Assembly: GCA_028382005.1 (NCBI GenBank) | Contig: JAOESH010000005.1 | Coordinates: forward strand, 1 to 64,000 | Length of the DNA: 64,000 bases | From: Pseudomonadota bacterium | GTDB taxonomy: Bacteria > Pseudomonadota > Alphaproteobacteria > Puniceispirillales > Marisalimonadaceae | Direction: 5' to 3' | Shown: one piece after another, positions 60,104-64,000 of the stretch | How the letters are laid out: each line of letters starts with the position of its first letter | How positions within the stretch are numbered: the first letter of the stretch is position 1 | Notes under the pieces: generated by a model | The model's database searches: none | What the model was told of the DNA's origin: nothing | The model's input: the letters and a program-made list of their open reading frames with translations, nothing else | Made by a program: the position numbers and the translations under genes

Positions 60104-61927
60104 ATGTCAACACCTCTAATCACAACACAAAATTTAAAATTTTCGCAGTCAAATAAAACACTTATAAAAGATGCTGAATTTTCTATTCATAAATATGATC
60201 GCATAATATTAGTTGGCACAAATGGTTGTGGTAAAAGTTCATTTTTAAGAATTTTGAAAGGAATTGATGTCCCTGATCAAGGTAAAATTTGGAAAGCTCC
60301 AAATATAAAAATAGATCTTCTTGAACAAAATCCTCAAATGCCTAAGACAAATAATTTAACTGATTTCATTTCAAAAGGTAATTACCACCCTAACCTTTCC
60401 AAAATAAGCTTAATCCTAGAGCAATTAAGTTTAACTAACATAGACTTAACAAAACAATTATCAGGTGGAGAAATTCGTAAAATTTATCTAGCGCAATCTA
60501 TATTAAATGAGCCTGACATAATACTTCTTGACGAACCAACTAATCATATAGATTTACCAACAATTGATTGGCTAGAAAAAAAATTATTAGAACTAAACAC
60601 TACAATGATAATTGTCAGTCATGACCAAGAATTTCTTAAAAAAATTGGCACTAGAATATTTTGGTTTAATAAAACTCAATTAATTAAACGAGAAGGCACT
60701 TACAATAATTTTTTCGAATGGACCGAAGAGTTAATTGATATTGAAAAACATAAAATACATAAAATTAAACAAAAAATAAAAAATGAAACAAAATGGTCTG
60801 TCGAAGGAATTTCCGGAAGAAGAAAAAGGAATATGGGACGAGTAAAAGAACTAGAAAAGTTAAATCAAAATTATGAAAATAACAAAATTTCAGATAATAA
60901 ATCGATTGATATATCCCTTACCAAAACAAATGATTCGTCTGTCAACATTGCTGAGACTCTTAATGTATCTTTTAAATATGAAAATACCTACGTAAAAAAA
61001 AATGTGATTACAGATTTTAATTATAAAATAAGACGTAATGATAGAATAGGCATTATAGGTGCTAATGGATCTGGTAAAACCACTTTAATAAAAATTTTAC
61101 AAGGTATTTATAAACCGACAAGTGGCAAAGTTAAGATTGGTGAACGTTTAAGCATTAAATACTTTGATCAAAATAAAGAAACAATAAAATTAGACAGTTC
61201 ACCCTGGAAAACATTAACTGAAGATGGTGACCACGTAGAGTTTTTAGGAAAAAAAATACATGTATTATCGTATCTAAAAAAATTTTTATTTGATGAAAAA
61301 AAATCATTACAAAATAATTCTACTTTATCTGGCGGAGAAAAAGTAAGATTGTTATTAGCTAAATTATTCTTAAATAATCATAACTTTCTTATTTTAGATG
61401 AACCCACTAATGATCTAGATTTTGAAACACTAAAACTTTTAAAGGAAAGTATTAGTAATTATGACGGTACAGTTTTAATTATTAGTCACGATAGATATTT
61501 TCTGGACCATACAGTTAATAAATTATTAGTTTTTGAAAATGATAACAAAATATTTCAACATGAAGGAAATTTTACAGATTATTTTGAGAAATACGGTTTA
61601 TATAAATTAATTAAATCAAATTCAAAAAAAATAAATCAAGTAAAGGCCTCAAAAGAAAACTATATAAAGCCAAATATAATTTCTAAAAAGAAATTAAGTT
61701 TCAAAGAAACTCATAATTTAAAAACTTTGCCAGACAAAATAGAAATTTTAGAAATAAAACTTAAACAATTAGAAAATCTATTAAACAAAAATGATCTTTA
61801 CCGTAATGATAAAACTACTTTTGACAAAACAATTGTTGAAATAACAGATGTCAAAAAAAATCTATCAATAGCTGAAGATGAATTATTAGAATTACAAATA
61901 TTAAATGATGAAATTAATCCTCAATGA
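60104..61927 (+). CDS. ABC-F family ATPase (Uup-like)
   Basis: 607 aa, two ABC domains and no membrane segments. Walker A GTNGCGKSS and GANGSGKTT; signatures LSGGEIRK and LSGGEKVR; Walker B LLDEPTNHID and LILDEPTNDLD. The inter-domain linker (KNETKWSVEGISGRRKRNMGRVKELE in part) and a C-terminal coiled coil (about 545-605) match Uup, which acts on ribosomes or on DNA junctions in other bacteria. It starts 3 bp after the djlA-like stop, so it is in an operon with it. Confidence 0.92.
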   Translation: MSTPLITTQNLKFSQSNKTLIKDAEFSIHKYDRIILVGTNGCGKSSFLRILKGIDVPDQGKIWKAPNIKIDLLEQNPQMPKTNNLTDFISKGNYHPNLSKISLILEQLSLTNIDLTKQLSGGEIRKIYLAQSILNEPDIILLDEPTNHIDLPTIDWLEKKLLELNTTMIIVSHDQEFLKKIGTRIFWFNKTQLIKREGTYNNFFEWTEELIDIEKHKIHKIKQKIKNETKWSVEGISGRRKRNMGRVKELEKLNQNYENNKISDNKSIDISLTKTNDSSVNIAETLNVSFKYENTYVKKNVITDFNYKIRRNDRIGIIGANGSGKTTLIKILQGIYKPTSGKVKIGERLSIKYFDQNKETIKLDSSPWKTLTEDGDHVEFLGKKIHVLSYLKKFLFDEKKSLQNNSTLSGGEKVRLLLAKLFLNNHNFLILDEPTNDLDFETLKLLKESISNYDGTVLIISHDRYFLDHTVNKLLVFENDNKIFQHEGNFTDYFEKYGLYKLIKSNSKKINQVKASKENYIKPNIISKKKLSFKETHNLKTLPDKIEILEIKLKQLENLLNKNDLYRNDKTTFDKTIVEITDVKKNLSIAEDELLELQILNDEINPQ

Positions 61928-61948
61928 CTATTTAATTATAATAATTTG

Positions 61949-61976
61949 TTGACCAAATACATAAAAATTATATTTT
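61949..61976 (+). promoter_or_regulatory. promoter candidate of RNase P RNA
   Basis: TTGACC (61949-61954) and TATTTT (61971-61976) are spaced by 16 bp and end 6 bp before the first base of the RNA helix at 61982. Confidence 0.5.
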
Positions 61977-61981
61977 TGTAC

Positions 61982-62322
61982 TGTCAGAGAGTGAGTAGTC
62001 GCTTTTTTAAAGAGGAAAGTCCGGGCTCTATAGAAAGAAGGTGCTGGATAACTTCCAGCAGGGGCAACCCTAGGGAGAGTGCCACAGAAAATATACCGCC
62101 GTTTTGGTAAGGGTGAAATGGTGCGGTAAGAGCGCACCGCATTTCTAGTAATAGAAATGGCATGGTAAACCCCGCCTAGAGCAAGACCAAATAGGAGAAA
62201 CGCATTTTGTCTTTCTACAAAGTTTCTCGGGTAGGTCGCTAGAAAAATTTGGTAACAAATTTTCAAGATGAATGACTACAGTCAAAATTTTGATACAAAA
62301 CCCGGCTTACAGCTCTCTGACA
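61982..62322 (+). ncRNA. rnpB: RNase P RNA, bacterial class A
   Basis: Catalytic RNA of RNase P. P1 helix tgtcagagag (61982-61991) pairs exactly with ctctctgaca (62313-62322). The conserved gaggaaagtccgggctc (near 62011), cagggagagtgccacagaaa-like text and ccgcctagagcaagacc...acccggcttac are diagnostic. Located directly before the mraZ cluster, as in many Alphaproteobacteria. Confidence 0.95.
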
Positions 62323-62374
62323 ACATTAATTAGTAGTAGAAATTTATTTAAATAACCATAATTTTCATATAATT

Positions 62375-62409
62375 TCCCATTGACTCCCATAAATTCCCAT
62401 GGTATCCCA
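62375..62409 (+). promoter_or_regulatory. four MraZ boxes at 10-bp spacing
   Basis: TCCCA occurs at 62375, 62385, 62395 and 62405, each separated by 5 bp, so TGGGA-N5 repeats on the other strand. This matches the MraZ operator (TGGGN repeats with 5-bp spacing), which usually has three boxes; four are seen here. About 110-140 bp upstream of mraZ, with the dcw promoter probably between. Confidence 0.85.
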
Positions 62410-62517
62410 TAAAGCTATTAGTTTAACTATTTTAGGCATGAAATTTAACTTTTATTTAACTTTACGTTTAGATTCTACACATGTTTTTTACTTTTAACTA
62501 AGGGTCTTGCAAATTAA

Positions 62518-62967
62518 ATGTTTTTATCAACTTCACATAATAAGATTGATTTAAAATCTAGAGTGTCTATTCCGGCTTCCTTTCGACTTAATCTTGAAAA
62601 AAACAATGAGCAATTAATATTATTTAAAAGCCTTCAGTTCAAATGTATTGAAGGTACTACATATAGTCGAATGCAAATGTATATTAACTCGATAGACGAA
62701 CTAGATGCTCTTTCTGATGAAGCATTCGTTCTAAGAATGATGATGGCAGATTCTTTTGAAATGAAATTTGATACAGGTGGAAGAGTTGTTATTCCAGAAA
62801 TTCTAATGAACTTTTCTAAGTTAACAGATAAAGCTGTTTTTATGGGAATAGGTGAATCTTTTTATATTTGGTCTCCAAATGAGTATGAAAATCAATACTC
62901 AAAATCTCAAAAAATACTCAAAGAAAAAGGACCACCAAAATTAATATTAAAAAAGAAAAGCGATTAA
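62518..62967 (+). CDS. mraZ: MraZ transcriptional regulator
   Basis: 149 aa, two SpoVT/AbrB-like repeats. FLSTSHNKIDLKSRVSIPASFR is the first and EMKFDTGGRVVIPEILMNF the second DxxGRV-type loop that contacts DNA. Self-represses the dcw cluster by binding the upstream boxes. It lies 9-12 bp before rsmH. Confidence 0.95.
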   Translation: MFLSTSHNKIDLKSRVSIPASFRLNLEKNNEQLILFKSLQFKCIEGTTYSRMQMYINSIDELDALSDEAFVLRMMMADSFEMKFDTGGRVVIPEILMNFSKLTDKAVFMGIGESFYIWSPNEYENQYSKSQKILKEKGPPKLILKKKSD

Positions 62968-62979
62968 AAGAAAATTGTG

Positions 62980-63933
62980 ATGATTAATAAAACAACACAT
63001 ATACCTGTATTATTAGACGAAACAATAAAAGCTTTGTCTATTAAAAATGAAGAGTTTTACATAGATGCAACTTTTGGTGTAGGCGGTTACTCTAAAGCTA
63101 TACTTGAAGCAAAAAAATGTAAGGTTTTAGGTGTGGATCGAGATCCTGAGGCTGCCCCTATTGCCGAGACTATAAAAATAGAGTTTAATAATAGATTTTT
63201 TTTTCAAAATGCTAAATTTTCTCAAATTGAAGAACTTTTAGAACCTTTAAAAATTAAAAAGGTGGCTGGTATTGTATTTGATTTGGGTGTTTCAAGCCCT
63301 CAAATTGATCAAATACATAGAGGATTTTCTTTTAAATTGGATGGTCCTCTTGATATGAGAATGTCCAAAGAAGGCCCAACAGCTGAAGAATTTATAAATA
63401 AAGTTGAAGAAAATACTCTTGCAAACATAATATTTGAACTAGGTGATGAAGTTTTTTCTAGGCGAATTGCAAAAAATATAATCTCAGAAAGAGCAATTAA
63501 CAGCATTACTAAAACTGGTCAATTAGCTTCAATTGTAAGAAAAGCCATACCATCTGCTAAACATAAAATTGATCCCGCTACTAAAACATTTCAAGCAATA
63601 AGGATATACCTGAACGATGAAATATCTGAGTTAGAAAAGGGATTAATTGCCGCAGAAAAAATATTACAACCTAATGGAATTTTAGCTGTAGTTTCTTTTC
63701 ATTCAATAGAAGATAGAATAATAAAGAATTTTTTTTTAAAGTGTTCACAAGATAAAAATTTATCAAGACACATACCTGAGATTCCATCAAAACAACATAG
63801 TTTAAAAATATTAACTAAAAAACCAATTTTGCCCTCAGCAATTGAAATTAAATATAACAAAAGGTCAAGATCAGCTAAATTACGAGTTGCGGAAAGAACA
63901 ATATTTCCATCACAATTTGGAGATGTTGCATGA
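62980..63933 (+). CDS. rsmH: 16S rRNA (cytosine-1402-N4)-methyltransferase
   Basis: 317 aa from the ATG at 62980; a GTG directly before it is possible. HIPVLLDETIKAL, FGVGGYSKAIL (SAM site), VDRDPEA and GFSFKLDGPLDMRM are diagnostic. Methylates C1402 in the decoding centre. Its stop overlaps the start of the next gene (ATGA). Confidence 0.97.
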   Translation: MINKTTHIPVLLDETIKALSIKNEEFYIDATFGVGGYSKAILEAKKCKVLGVDRDPEAAPIAETIKIEFNNRFFFQNAKFSQIEELLEPLKIKKVAGIVFDLGVSSPQIDQIHRGFSFKLDGPLDMRMSKEGPTAEEFINKVEENTLANIIFELGDEVFSRRIAKNIISERAINSITKTGQLASIVRKAIPSAKHKIDPATKTFQAIRIYLNDEISELEKGLIAAEKILQPNGILAVVSFHSIEDRIIKNFFLKCSQDKNLSRHIPEIPSKQHSLKILTKKPILPSAIEIKYNKRSRSAKLRVAERTIFPSQFGDVA

Positions 63934-64000
63934 TAAAATACCCTTCATTTCTGTCTATTTTTGTAATAATTTTTATAGCTATTTCATTATATCAGATAAA
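63930..64000 (+). CDS. FtsL-like division protein, N-terminal part
   Basis: Starts with ATG overlapping the rsmH stop (ATGA) and runs off the window after 23 codons. The visible residues are a short polar start then a membrane helix (FLSIFVIIFIAISLYQ), as expected for FtsL, the gene that normally follows rsmH. Identity is inferred from position and the membrane segment only. Confidence 0.6.
   Translation, partial: MIKYPSFLSIFVIIFIAISLYQI

Noticed and set aside
61928..62266. 112-codon minus-strand open frame
   Set aside because: It lies over the RNase P RNA gene, whose P1 helix and conserved core are clear; the frame has no family features.

Overview
The window is an AT-rich, gene-dense bacterial chromosome segment, most likely from a streamlined free-living (probably marine) alphaproteobacterium of the SAR11/SAR116/HIMB59 type. 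The evidence is the F1-ATPase chaperone ATP12, a bactofilin, the unbroken minus-strand run tRNA-Tyr, tuf, tRNA-Trp, secE, nusG, rplKAJL, rpoBC, rpsLG, fusA, tuf, S10/spc/alpha operons, and RNase P RNA placed directly before mraZ-rsmH. The exact clade is an inference; no marker was searched against a database.

Layout. (1) 1-2.7 kb: a long Lys/Glu-rich coiled-coil exported protein with a PG_binding_1-like segment, and a lipoprotein. (2) 2.84-7.32 kb: a small integrative element at the 3' end of tRNA-Leu(GAG). It carries a tyrosine recombinase and small exported proteins and lipoproteins without known function. The integrase gene is bracketed by an 80-bp perfect inverted repeat whose inner copy has the layout of an attP junction. 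A separate 28-bp perfect palindrome lies nearby. (3) 7.4-11.8 kb: lipB (plus strand), then a minus-strand operon rluC-like, HAD phosphatase, ATP12 and a HEPN-like small protein, and a DUF429-like gene. (4) 11.8-43.1 kb: the translation/transcription super-cluster on the minus strand, with a strong str-operon promoter, an L10 leader, two intrinsic terminators and two identical tuf copies. The second tuf copy carries the last 13 nt of fusA, a footprint of gene conversion or duplication. (5) 43.2-57.1 kb: rlmB, tRNA-Thr, then a mosaic of catabolic/oxidoreductase genes in both orientations (Gfo/Idh, GNAT, SDRs, an EamA transporter, an HIBADH-like gene, amidohydrolase, enoyl-CoA hydratase, CoA transferase, alpha/beta hydrolase, nitroreductase, K+ channel, Old Yellow Enzyme, NudC). 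(6) 57.2-64 kb: bactofilin, a small protein, DUF2237, PlsC, TusA, a DjlA-like co-chaperone, an Uup-like ABC-F ATPase, RNase P RNA, then the start of the division/cell-wall (dcw) cluster: four 10-bp-spaced MraZ boxes, mraZ, rsmH and the start of an ftsL-like gene.

How it works together. The central 30 kb codes for the core of ribosomes, RNA polymerase, translation factors and Sec export. The right end starts the cell-division cluster. The left 7 kb is accessory. The most unusual structure is the self-flanked integrase cassette with its embedded attP-like site. No CRISPR array, rRNA gene or recognisable defence system is present.
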